From: Prevotella sp. UBA6994
GTDB taxonomy: Bacteria > Bacteroidota > Bacteroidia > Bacteroidales > Bacteroidaceae
Direction of reading: 5' to 3'
DNA length: 64,000 bases
Assembly: GCA_002449845.1 (NCBI GenBank)
Contig: DJXW01000011.1
Coordinates: forward strand, 41,243-105,242
Under the pieces are notes generated by a model. It worked only from the letters and a program-made list of their open reading frames with translations, searched no databases and was not told the origin of the DNA. Numbering within the stretch: position 1 is the stretch's first letter; the number at the start of each line of letters is the position of its first letter. The translations under genes and the position numbers were made by a program. Positions 17,711 to 26,517 of this stretch are shown here, piece by piece.

Positions 17711-19087
17711 ATGAAAAAGATATTTAGTATTATCGCATTGCTCGCAGGCGTGACCATGTTCACGTCCTGCGGCGAAGACGATGCCACCTATACAGCCCCC
17801 ACCCCACTTGAGGTTTCCAACGTTGAGGTGTTGTTTGAATCACAAGGTGGAACGGGTACCATTACGGTTAATTCGTCTGCTGCATTAGAGGCAACCACCT
17901 CTTCTACTTGGCTTACCCTTGCCGTAGAAGGCAATAAGGTAACGGCTACTGCCACTGTCAACCCCACTCTGGATGGTCGTTCTGCTAAGATTAACCTCAA
18001 GGCTGGCGGCGCAGAGACCACGGTTACTGCTACCCAGAAAGGTAGTGTCTATGGTATTGCAGGTGGCACAGAATACACCATCTCTGACACGCTTAACGCA
18101 TACGTCTATATCCCCGTGGTACAAGACGCAGGAGTGACAGTGAAGAGCCTCACTGATTGGTTGAAGGCTTCATACAATGCCGAGGCTGACCAGATTGAAG
18201 TGGTGGCTGCATCTAACGACGAAGAAACTCCACGTGTGGGATATGTTGCCTTTGAGACGGGTGTCGTAAAAGATACCATTACCATCACGCAGCAAGGTAT
18301 GCAGTTTACCATCGCTACGCAGGCCATCACCATGACCAACGAGGGTGGCAAACAAAACATCGACGTTACTTGTTCTAAGAATGTGACCATCGAATCTACC
18401 GTTGACTGGATTACTGCTGCATACAGCAAAGGAAGCAAGCAAATCCAAGTGAACGTAAGTGCTAACACGGGCAATCCACGTAGAGGCATCGTCAACGTTA
18501 CTTCTGGCAGCAGCACCAAGCAAATCGTGATAAGCCAGTTTAACGCAGAGCAGATGTTTGGCAGGTACGTCTTCGGATATACTGATGAAAAGGGAGACAA
18601 TGGCTTCTATGCAACTCTGACCGAGAACGCACTAACCATTGACCAATACGGTTGGTCTATCCCCGTTACCGTTGACAAATCTACCATGACAGTATCATTG
18701 CAGAGCGGTAGCTTCATAGGTACATATAGCACCTATTTCCTCTACCTGATCTTCATGGATGCAGAGGGTAACTATTGGACAGCTTCCTCTACCGATGCAA
18801 CATCAACCTTGACATTAGGATTGGTTGACATTGGCGAAGGTCAGGTTACCTTATATGGTGAATTTGGTGGAACGTTTGGTTCTTCAAACTACCCCATTGG
18901 ATGCTTTCTCTTCTCTGCATTCAGCGAGCAGAAACTTGACGTAGCAAGTGGTGGTCCATATCTTGGTGACTTAGTCACATGCTACTATCCATCATTGATG
19001 AAAATCCCAGAGACTGGCGGTGGTGAAGGTGTAAAGGGTAAGCGCATCCGCAGCAACTCCGTTCCCCTTTCTCTCAAGAGAAGATAA
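17711..19087 (+). CDS. Multi-BACON-domain lipoprotein
   Basis: 458 aa. Lipobox cysteine C20 (TMFTSCGED). Three BACON-type repeats are visible at about 33-118, 120-195 and 198-275, each with a W-I/L-x-A core such as STWLTLAVEGNKV, TDWLKASYNAEADQ and VDWITAAYSKGSKQ. The C-terminal region (about 278-430, with YWTASSTDAT and GGTFGSS) is similar to that of the preceding protein, so the pair looks like a tandem duplication that diverged at the front. It probably acts at the cell surface as a ligand-binding partner of the SusCD transporter. Last gene of the operon; a strong terminator follows. Confidence 0.85.
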   Translation: MKKIFSIIALLAGVTMFTSCGEDDATYTAPTPLEVSNVEVLFESQGGTGTITVNSSAALEATTSSTWLTLAVEGNKVTATATVNPTLDGRSAKINLKAGGAETTVTATQKGSVYGIAGGTEYTISDTLNAYVYIPVVQDAGVTVKSLTDWLKASYNAEADQIEVVAASNDEETPRVGYVAFETGVVKDTITITQQGMQFTIATQAITMTNEGGKQNIDVTCSKNVTIESTVDWITAAYSKGSKQIQVNVSANTGNPRRGIVNVTSGSSTKQIVISQFNAEQMFGRYVFGYTDEKGDNGFYATLTENALTIDQYGWSIPVTVDKSTMTVSLQSGSFIGTYSTYFLYLIFMDAEGNYWTASSTDATSTLTLGLVDIGEGQVTLYGEFGGTFGSSNYPIGCFLFSAFSEQKLDVASGGPYLGDLVTCYYPSLMKIPETGGGEGVKGKRIRSNSVPLSLKRR

Positions 19088-19107
19088 TAAATCTATAGCA
19101 TATATTC

Positions 19108-19142
19108 AAAAAAGTGGCTTCTTTGCGAAGCCACTTTTTTTT
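19108..19142 (+). terminator. Rho-independent terminator of the SusCD-BACON operon
   Basis: Arms 19108-19121 and 19127-19140 pair perfectly around a five-base TTTGC loop (core AAGTGGCTTC/GAAGCCACTT), followed by a T run. It lies 21 bases after the BACON gene stop. Confidence 0.9.
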
Positions 19143-19159
19143 GTTACCATCCGCTACTA

Positions 19160-19300
19160 ACCAACACTGAAAGTGTCTAAGTTCGATAACCGTGGGTGCG
19201 CAGTACTCACGGACAGATGAAGGACAGTTTCAGCGTCTCTACCGATGCACGAAATCTTCCTACGTACATTACTATTCAGATGAAAAACCTGAAATCCTTG
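19160..19300. repeat. REP-like palindromic sequence
   Basis: Contains AACACTGAAAGTGT, the near-palindrome around CCGTGGGTGCGCAGTACTCACGG, and a GTTTCAGCGTC remnant. The same blocks appear in inverted order in the palindrome cluster at 46480-46710. No open frame of note. Confidence 0.6.
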
Positions 19301-19416
19301 AATCCTTAGACTTTTTAAAATTGAAGATTGAAAATTGAAATTGTGTATGTGGTCGGTATCAATTAATAATCATGCAATATGGAAAGATATCGATAAAAAA
19401 ATGGCTGCACGGAAAG

Positions 19417-19659
19417 ATGCCGATAGGCATCAGATGTCAGTAGCCAGCCATACAGCCGTGCCGATAGGTACGGCAAAATGGCTGGGATTGAGAGTTGGAT
19501 GTGAATATATGCCCAGCCCTTGGGTTAGGGACACAGTTAACCATATCGCCTACCTATGGCAGGCTTTCCCTCACGCCCAACCTTCCTTTCCAGCCATTTC
19601 GCCATACCTATCGGCACGGCTGTATGGCTGGCTACCAACATCGGATACCTACGGCATCC
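19417..19659. repeat. Long inverted repeat, 68-bp arms
   Basis: Arms 19417-19485 and 19592-19659 are imperfect reverse complements (roughly 85 percent), sharing blocks such as TAGCCAGCCATACAGCC and GTGCCGATAGG. About 105 bases of unique sequence lie between. A shorter relative with the same terminal blocks is at 33770-33865. Both copies lie on the same side of a GTTAC-type repeat, separated from it by a CTCACC tract. Confidence 0.75.
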
Positions 19660-19704
19660 CTTCTCTTCCCCCGCTCTATACCTTCTCATTCCTTGATCTA
19701 TGCT

Positions 19705-19803
19705 TTCTCCCCTCTCACCTCTTCCATCTTACCTCTCACCTCTCACTTCTCACCCCTCACCACTCATCCCTCACCCCTCATCCCTCACCCCTCACCTCTC
19801 ACA
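19705..19803. repeat. Pyrimidine-rich simple-sequence tract (CTCACCCCTCAC type)
   Basis: About 100 bases of imperfect CTCACC/CTCACCCCT/CTCATCCCT units. Similar tracts occur at 20276-20304, 33720-33770 (as the complement) and 47005-47060. They give long spurious open frames. Confidence 0.85.
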
Positions 19804-19810
19804 CCTATTT

Positions 19811-20184
19811 CCTCTGAAAAACCACGACAAAAAATTTTCGTGAAAAATATCAAAGGAGATATTACAGAAGCTAAATTGATGATTTCACATCACAAAACAT
19901 CAAGTTTTTACACGTAAAGTATATAGTTATTGCCGTAACTATATATGTTACGAGCATAACTATATATGTTAGCACGCTAACTGAATATGTTATAAATACC
20001 AAAAAACAACGTTTTTTCTGCATAAACAGTCAATTTTGGATGTATAAACATACATACAATTTCATAAGACACTATGTATCAATGGATTATAAAATCATTC
20101 AAAAATCGTCTTTTTTTTGACCAAGGGAAGAGTTGGTGAAGAATATCGCAAACTGGAGAGCCCTTTTTATCACTTTTTCATGAC
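19811..20184 (-). repeat. Interspersed non-coding repeat, copy C (GTTAC hairpin array)
   Basis: Opposite orientation to copies A and B. Read on the minus strand the array units begin at 19981 (GTTAGC-GT-GCTAAC), 19960 (GTTA/TAAC), 19939 (within the 9-bp stem ATATAGTTA/TAACTATAT, 19921-19944) and 19918 (TTTAC-GT-GTAAA), exactly 21 bp apart. The TGATAAAAAG end is at 20165-20175. It lies beyond the 3' end of the minus-strand SusCD-SusCD operon. Confidence 0.8.
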
Positions 20185-20333
20185 AAATGTTGAGTGAATA
20201 AACGTTGAGTGTTTAGCGTTTAGTGTTTAGTGACGAATAGCTACGGCTGCTTGCTTCTCAATTTGCAAGACATATCTCTCACCCCTCACCTCTCACCTCT
20301 CACTACTATTCTCTTGCTTCTTCAAAAACAGAA

Positions 20334-20370
20334 ATGAGGACCCGGCAAACAATTATTGCCGAGTCCTCAT
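20334..20370 (-). terminator. Terminator of the tandem SusCD operon
   Basis: ATGAGGACCCGGCAA (20334-20348) pairs with TTGCCGAGTCCTCAT (20356-20370) with one mismatch around a seven-base loop. It lies 60 bases past the stop of the glycan-binding protein gene, followed on the minus strand by a T-rich stretch. Confidence 0.8.
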
Positions 20371-20429
20371 TCAAGAATTTCTATTTACGGTTCTCACGAA
20401 CCTTGTATAGACAATCTATTAACTGTTTC

Positions 20430-21923
20430 TTAAGGAACCAAAACAATCTTCGTAACCGTGAGGCCGTCACCTTGTAGGATGATAGCCGTATTACTCCAAC
20501 CGTCAGAGATTTCGCCACTGATACACTTCAGCATGTCTTCAGTGACAGGCACCTCTATGGTCTCTGCATCACCTGCCCAATCGTTGCAAGAAACGCCGGC
20601 AAATGAGCCCCAGTTAGGATTATTCCACTGGATTTGACCCGTTGTACCAACTTCCTTATAGACGATGAACTTAGAGCTTGTACTCAATTTAAGAGTCTCG
20701 ATAGCTGGGTCGCCCATGCCACGCATGATACGAATCTTACCTGCGTCATCACTCCAAGAGGGTTTGTAAGGATACTGCAGTGTAGGTTCGGTATTACTGC
20801 CTTCGTTCTGATATACCGTGAACGCCTTGATATCATACTCTGATGGTCCACCCTGACCTTCTTCTACCCATACCTCTTCCATGAAGTAGAGCTCAAGTGG
20901 CGTATATCCACCACCAGTCAAGAGCAGATGCTGCTGGTCAAGTACATCGAGGATAGGATCGCCATCGAAATTGATAGCAATGTCATAGGTTCCGTCTCCA
21001 TTGTCAATAATACGCTCATTGCCTGTAGAAATATCTGCACCTGTCCAAGTGGTAGTCCACCAGCCAGTGGTAATACGCATCTGTACCCAGTCGCTACCTT
21101 GAGCATGGAGATAGAACGTACCAGACTTCATCTTATCCCAAACATCCTGTGGAACGGTATAGCACTCCTCACCTGTTGAATTGCTCTCTGGTGCGAAGCG
21201 ATACTCACCACCCCAATTGATGGCACCTAATGAACCATTATTCTTCCAGATAATGGTCTTCACAGTCTCCCAGTGTCCAGTAGCGGCAGGTTCGTATGCA
21301 AATTCAGGCATTTCGATTTTCTGTCCGTCGTATGTATGGATAATACCCTTGAAAGTACCCGTATAGATATTCGTCTTTGGCAAACGGAAGACGAGGTTGC
21401 TGGTACCCTTGCGATAGAAATCCTTATGGTCGATGAGCATAGGATTACCTTCTGCATCGAGCAACTCTACCCCATTGATGAACTCCAAGTCGGTACCAAA
21501 CACGGTAATCAACTCATTACCTGTAGCCGTTTCACCAGGTTGTTTAGAATAACCCGTCACGTTAGTATGTCCCAATGTCAATGGCAAGCGTGACTCAGCC
21601 TGATCAGTGGCAGTGTGCACGATAATCTTACCACCCTCTGCGGGAATACCATTAGGAGCATTGACCTTGATCATGTCGTCGTTGACAATCTCGAAATTAG
21701 TCACCTTCAAACCTCCAGGAAATTCTATTTCAGTAACATCATTGAAGCCAGAACCATTGATGGTCATCGGCTGATTGGCTACCACCTTCGTCGGGAAGAA
21801 CACTTTGATGCCCAATCCGACGTTAGCAGAACCATTGTCGTCATCATCAGAACATGCCGCAAAAGTGATACCAATGAGAACCACTGCAAGCAGTGCGCTT
21901 AGATAATTGATTATATGCTTCAT
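20430..21923 (-). CDS. Surface glycan-binding lipoprotein with IPT/TIG domain (XusE-like)
   Basis: 497 aa. Lipobox cysteine C24 (ITFAACSDDDD), then an aspartate run that often marks surface lipoproteins. An IPT/TIG immunoglobulin-like domain is visible at about 36-115 (INGSGFNDVTEIEFPGG), probably a second at 120-210 (ITVFGTDLEFINGVEL), and a C-terminal beta-rich domain with exposed tryptophans (TGWWTTTW) suited to sugar binding. It is the last gene of the five-gene operon, 31 bases after susD. Size and position match XusE of the Prevotella xylan cassette; the ligand is inferred from context only. Confidence 0.85.
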   Translation of the reverse strand: MKHIINYLSALLAVVLIGITFAACSDDDDNGSANVGLGIKVFFPTKVVANQPMTINGSGFNDVTEIEFPGGLKVTNFEIVNDDMIKVNAPNGIPAEGGKIIVHTATDQAESRLPLTLGHTNVTGYSKQPGETATGNELITVFGTDLEFINGVELLDAEGNPMLIDHKDFYRKGTSNLVFRLPKTNIYTGTFKGIIHTYDGQKIEMPEFAYEPAATGHWETVKTIIWKNNGSLGAINWGGEYRFAPESNSTGEECYTVPQDVWDKMKSGTFYLHAQGSDWVQMRITTGWWTTTWTGADISTGNERIIDNGDGTYDIAINFDGDPILDVLDQQHLLLTGGGYTPLELYFMEEVWVEEGQGGPSEYDIKAFTVYQNEGSNTEPTLQYPYKPSWSDDAGKIRIMRGMGDPAIETLKLSTSSKFIVYKEVGTTGQIQWNNPNWGSFAGVSCNDWAGDAETIEVPVTEDMLKCISGEISDGWSNTAIILQGDGLTVTKIVLVP

Positions 21924-21954
21924 AATTTTCAGTTTTCAAATTTCAATTTTCAAT

Positions 21955-23682
21955 TCAATTCGCCCACCCTGGATTCTGGGTAAGGTTAGAATTAGTTCTC
22001 AACTCAGTCTGTGCAATGGGATATAAATAATACTTATCATCCCATTTGCGGGTAATGGTAGAGCGTGTAAGCATCAGACTGGGACTGATGGTTGCCACCT
22101 GGATGTTCTCAAAATACTGTTTACCCTTCTTCCAACGGCGCACATCCCAGAAACGATGATTCTCGAATGCCAACTCCACAAGACGCTCGCGCTCATATCG
22201 TTTCACCCAAGCTGCACCATCTTCGGTAAATTCGGGCATCTGGATATCGGCACGATTGCGCAACACATTGATAGCCTCGTTGGCAGTCATTCCGTATGTG
22301 TTATCGTTTGCACTGCCCGTAGCATTGAATACAGCCTCAGCATAGTCGAGATAGAACTCTCCGAGACGGAATACGATACAAGTGTGACGGCGAGTGGTTT
22401 GGTTATCAGCCGTAGTAACACATGAACCATCCACGAACTTCTTGAGATAATAGCTTGTGGGAGTGGCACCATACTTGGGAGCACCATTGAAACCACCCGT
22501 GAAGGTTTCTATCACCTTACTCTGTGCACCGTTGCTGGGCCAAGAATCACCATTCTTTACAACAGTGAGTGCGAAGCGTGGGTCAAGACCTTCGTAAGGA
22601 TCAACGGTACTGAGGTCGATATTATTGGGATAGCGCTCGCCAAAGGTCTCACCGTTATCCTGATACTCATACTGGTCAACAAAGCTCTGAGTGGGGCAGT
22701 TGCCAGAAGAACCATTCTCTACGCCGACAGGATAGTTAGCCTTTTCAAAATCGTTGGATTCACCACGTCCGATAGCGAAAATCATCTCAGGATTGAAGAA
22801 AGCATCATGTCCCCACAATGAACCGTATGCACTGAGCGACAAGCCCCATGAAGCAGCATTGTCGAGAATGTACTTACAAGCCTCTGCAGCCTTTGCCCAC
22901 CTACTCTTATCGTTGTCGGGATTGTGAAGCGGTGAGGCAAAATAGAGCAACGTGCGAGCCTTGAGAGCAAATACTGCCTCGCGTGTGGCACGGCCCACTT
23001 CAGCACCGATTTCCGTATTGTAAGAAACAGGCAGGTAAGGAGCAATGGCATCACACTCTTCTACGATAAACTTCACGATATCTGCAGCAGGAGCACGCTT
23101 TACGTTGTTTGCCTGAGCATTGGTGAGCGTAGTAGTTACCAATGGCACGTCACCGTAAGCCCTGAACAACTGGAAATAGAAGTAAGCTCTCAGGAAGCGT
23201 AACTCGTATGGGAACTTCTCCATCTGGTCTTTCCAGTCTTGATAGGCAGAGTTATATTCCCATTCAGAGATGTCAGTCTGGTCTATCTTCTCTAAATACA
23301 TGTTGACATCAGCAATTGCCGTATATGACTGTGTCCAAGCCCTGTTAAAAGGATTGGCAGGACTCCATCCACCATTCACGTAACTGTTGACGGCACCTGT
23401 CTCAAGGGCATACTGTGCCTCGTCGGTAGCACTGGCAAGGAAGTAGGCACTGTTAGACTCAAACTCATTATTATATACTTGCGCATAGACACCAGACACC
23501 AATCCTTTGATACCCTCATTGAAGTAAGTGAACGTCCACTTCTCATCGCGGCTGTTCTCCTCAGTGTAGTTCAAATCGACACAAGAGGAAAAAAGGATAA
23601 GGCAAGAGGCGAGTGGTAAGAGGTAAGAGTATAGTCTTACCGCCACCTTATTGTATTTCTTTGTTATCATATTCTTATGCAT
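21955..23682 (-). CDS. SusD/RagB family lipoprotein, second pair (XusD-like)
   Basis: 575 aa. The N-terminus has two candidate lipid cysteines, C27 (PLASC) and C34 (LFSSCVDLNY); the second better fits a SusD mature start. The signal-peptide coding region is made of the same CTCTTACC/CTCTTGCC repeats found between genes elsewhere. SusD features include the TPR region (PYELRFLRAYFYFQLFRAYGDVPLV) and C-terminal FENHRFWDVRRWK. It partners the SusC encoded 10 bases upstream. Confidence 0.93.
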   Translation of the reverse strand: MHKNMITKKYNKVAVRLYSYLLPLASCLILFSSCVDLNYTEENSRDEKWTFTYFNEGIKGLVSGVYAQVYNNEFESNSAYFLASATDEAQYALETGAVNSYVNGGWSPANPFNRAWTQSYTAIADVNMYLEKIDQTDISEWEYNSAYQDWKDQMEKFPYELRFLRAYFYFQLFRAYGDVPLVTTTLTNAQANNVKRAPAADIVKFIVEECDAIAPYLPVSYNTEIGAEVGRATREAVFALKARTLLYFASPLHNPDNDKSRWAKAAEACKYILDNAASWGLSLSAYGSLWGHDAFFNPEMIFAIGRGESNDFEKANYPVGVENGSSGNCPTQSFVDQYEYQDNGETFGERYPNNIDLSTVDPYEGLDPRFALTVVKNGDSWPSNGAQSKVIETFTGGFNGAPKYGATPTSYYLKKFVDGSCVTTADNQTTRRHTCIVFRLGEFYLDYAEAVFNATGSANDNTYGMTANEAINVLRNRADIQMPEFTEDGAAWVKRYERERLVELAFENHRFWDVRRWKKGKQYFENIQVATISPSLMLTRSTITRKWDDKYYLYPIAQTELRTNSNLTQNPGWAN

Positions 23683-23692
23683 TATGAATGAA

Positions 23693-26488
23693 TCAAAATT
23701 CTACTGAAAGACCAAAATTTACACTCTTCATCACTGGATAACCCGTGTTGAGATTCTCTGCATCCATGGCATCGATATTGTCGAAAGACAGGAGGTTTTG
23801 TCCCTGTACGAATATCTTGGCACTTGAAATCTTCAGAGGCTCAATGACCTTAGTTGGCAACTTATAGTAAACCTCACAGTCGCGCATCTTCAGCCAGTTG
23901 ACGTTACGATACCAAATCGTGGAGTTTTGAGCGTTGTTAGCCACATTCTCTGTAGAAAGACGTGGATAGCTTGCACTGGCTCCGGCAATGTCGTAGCAGT
24001 TGTTGTAGTATTCCTGTGAGAGGTTGCGGTTGTCAGAGAGAGCTCCCCAAACACCATCTACATAACGCAGGTTCTTCACTTGGTGACCAGCGCCCTGGAA
24101 TGTGGCATTGATACCAAAGCCTTTGTATTCTGCTCCAACAGAGAAGGCGTAGTTCATTGATGGGAAGGCATTGCCATAATCTTGTGTTACAAGGTCGTTC
24201 TCATTGATAACGCCATCTTCGTTGACATCCTTATACTTGATGTCGCCCACCTTAACCTGTCCAAACTGCTGTACGGGACTATTGTCGATGTCAGCCTGGT
24301 CTTGGAAGAAGCCCAATGCAACGAGTCCTCTTTCTGCATCAGCAGGACCGTCAATCACAGAAAGGTTAGGATAAGCGGGATTCTCAATCCACTGCAATAT
24401 CTTGTTCTTTACGGTTGAGAACATGAAGCCAGCGTTCACGTTGAGTCCGTTATTGAAGGTCTTAGCATAGCGCAGACCCAATTCCATACCGTAACTTGCC
24501 ACGCGACCCTTGTCATCGTATGAAGACTGGATACCTACAACGGCTGAGTTGAGCGAACCGGCACTTACCAGGATGTTACGACGCTGCTGATAGAACACAT
24601 CAAACGTTACATCTAATGAATTGAACAATCTCAAGTCGGTACCAAGGTTTGCCTTATAAGCTGCCTCCTGAACAAAGTCGTCAGTTGGGAACTGAGTAAG
24701 GAATGCGCCCCAAGAACTCTGGAAGCTGTTGCCATACCAGAAATTACCGTGACCATTGTTCCATCGTGCAAGCCAGAGTCCGGCTGCAGGTACGTAATCG
24801 GTGTGCTGAATACCACCCGAAAGACGAACCTTACCATAATTGATGATATTGTCTTCTGGATTGTTAATGTAGATATAACCCAAACCTAACGTTGGAGAGA
24901 ATGCCCACTTGGCAGGATAGCTGCGGTTAGAACCGTTAGCTGCCAAAACGATGTCTGCCATCAAACGATTGGCATGGTCGTAATGGAGAGCAAGCTGCCA
25001 GTTTGTGCGATAGAAAGTATTACTTTGTCCGTCGCGAATCTCACCTTTTATATTATAGTTGGCATTAGCAGCGAGGTTGTCGCCATTTGCCAACTGAAGG
25101 CCATACTTGAATCCAGCATTGAATGTGGCAATACGCCATTGCGTGTCAACCCAATTGCTGAACAGCAACTTGTCTTCTACCGTACCCATGACGGTTTCCT
25201 GCAATTGACCAGCGCCATCATAGTAGTTCCAGCCATACTGATAACCCTTAGAACGTCTTTCAATCGTGTTGGAAGAGTTGTCGTAAGAAGCACCGATGTA
25301 GAACTTCAAGCCTTTGGTAATGAAGTCAAGGTCTTGTTCCAATGTCATGTTAGCCCAAATCTGACGTTGGTGAGTTTTCTGGAAACCTGCACCTTGCGAC
25401 TTGGCCAAGAGGTTGAAGTCACCAAAAGTTTGGCTACCACCCCAAACACCACCAGCTGTTCTCACTGGGAATGCCAATGCCGGAACCTTATACAAATGCC
25501 ACCAAGCATCATTAGAATTGACATTGGGCACACCGTTTGTTTCCATCAAGATACCGAGGATATTAGCGCTTACCCTTGTAGTCTTGCTCACCTCGAAATC
25601 TACATTGGCACGGATATTTGCCTTAGAGTATTTCAACTGTGAATTCCAGTCGCCCTGGTCAGGATTCTTATAGAGTCCGCGAGCATCTGTATAGTCGAGC
25701 TGTGCATAATACTGAACCTTTTCTGTTCCGCCAAAGAAAGAAAGATACGCATTCGTCTCATGGGCAGTATTCTTGAACACCTCATCCTTCCAATTGATAT
25801 TGGGATAAACCAAAGGATCGCTGCCATCCTTGAACTTAGCCAATTCTGCATCCGAATAAGCAACAGTGGCTCCATCGTTCAGACGTGCACGATTCAATGC
25901 CGTAGCATAATCGTACGCATTCACCATATCTGCCGATTTGGGGTCAAACTGTATCTTATGAGAAGCACCTACCTTAAAGTGGTACTTGCCATCCTTATTT
26001 CCGTGCTTGGTCTTTACCAAAAGCACACCATTGATAGCCTCATGTCCATAGAGAGCCACGGCAGCAGCATCTTTCAATACAGTGACACTCTCAACCTCCT
26101 CTACAGACAGGCGGTCGATTGGTCGCTCCACACCATCTACAAGAATCAAAATGTCTCTTTCGCCAGTGGTCTGTACGCCACGGATATTAAACGATGCGCC
26201 ACGGCCTTCCTCACCTTTGAAACCAGTATTCTGGTAGGCATTCAAGCCAAGAACCTTGCCGTATAGGGCGTCCGCCAGACTGATGGCAGATGTGCGGCGA
26301 AGTTCTTCTGCAGTGATAGTCGATACTGCCGCTGTAGTGAGAAATTCAGTCTGCTCAACTCCATAGCCTAAATCTACCTTCTGCGACGTTTTGTCGCTCA
26401 ACGTCACCTGGGCACTAACCGTCATTGGAATGCCGCAGAGTCCCGCCAAGGTATATATAAATATGTTTTTTACTTTCATAATCTTCAA
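23693..26488 (-). CDS. SusC/RagA family TonB-dependent transporter, second pair, short N-terminus (XusC-like)
   Basis: 931 aa. Signal peptide (ends TVSAQ, about residue 27) leads almost directly to the plug domain (about 45-165: STITAEELRRTSAISLADAL, LVDGVERPIDRLSVEEVESV). The carboxypeptidase-regulatory-like domain carried by the other three SusC proteins here is absent. The barrel ends KSVNFGLSVEF. In plug segments such as HEAINGVLLVKTK it departs from the usual SIYGxRxxNGVIxITTK pattern. It follows the first SusD gene by 29 bases and is likely the second importer of the same operon. Confidence 0.92.
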   Translation of the reverse strand: MKIMKVKNIFIYTLAGLCGIPMTVSAQVTLSDKTSQKVDLGYGVEQTEFLTTAAVSTITAEELRRTSAISLADALYGKVLGLNAYQNTGFKGEEGRGASFNIRGVQTTGERDILILVDGVERPIDRLSVEEVESVTVLKDAAAVALYGHEAINGVLLVKTKHGNKDGKYHFKVGASHKIQFDPKSADMVNAYDYATALNRARLNDGATVAYSDAELAKFKDGSDPLVYPNINWKDEVFKNTAHETNAYLSFFGGTEKVQYYAQLDYTDARGLYKNPDQGDWNSQLKYSKANIRANVDFEVSKTTRVSANILGILMETNGVPNVNSNDAWWHLYKVPALAFPVRTAGGVWGGSQTFGDFNLLAKSQGAGFQKTHQRQIWANMTLEQDLDFITKGLKFYIGASYDNSSNTIERRSKGYQYGWNYYDGAGQLQETVMGTVEDKLLFSNWVDTQWRIATFNAGFKYGLQLANGDNLAANANYNIKGEIRDGQSNTFYRTNWQLALHYDHANRLMADIVLAANGSNRSYPAKWAFSPTLGLGYIYINNPEDNIINYGKVRLSGGIQHTDYVPAAGLWLARWNNGHGNFWYGNSFQSSWGAFLTQFPTDDFVQEAAYKANLGTDLRLFNSLDVTFDVFYQQRRNILVSAGSLNSAVVGIQSSYDDKGRVASYGMELGLRYAKTFNNGLNVNAGFMFSTVKNKILQWIENPAYPNLSVIDGPADAERGLVALGFFQDQADIDNSPVQQFGQVKVGDIKYKDVNEDGVINENDLVTQDYGNAFPSMNYAFSVGAEYKGFGINATFQGAGHQVKNLRYVDGVWGALSDNRNLSQEYYNNCYDIAGASASYPRLSTENVANNAQNSTIWYRNVNWLKMRDCEVYYKLPTKVIEPLKISSAKIFVQGQNLLSFDNIDAMDAENLNTGYPVMKSVNFGLSVEF

Positions 26489-26517
26489 TTTTCAATTTTC
26501 ATTTTTCATTTGAAAAA

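Noticed and set aside
19335..19917. Two plus-strand frames of 140-160 residues in the repeat block
   Set aside because: They are translations of the long inverted repeat and the CTCACC tract (runs of SPLTSHPS type) and are not conserved proteins.
24974..25642. 222-residue plus-strand frame opposite the short susC
   Set aside because: Shadow of the susC coding strand; no motif or ribosome-binding site.
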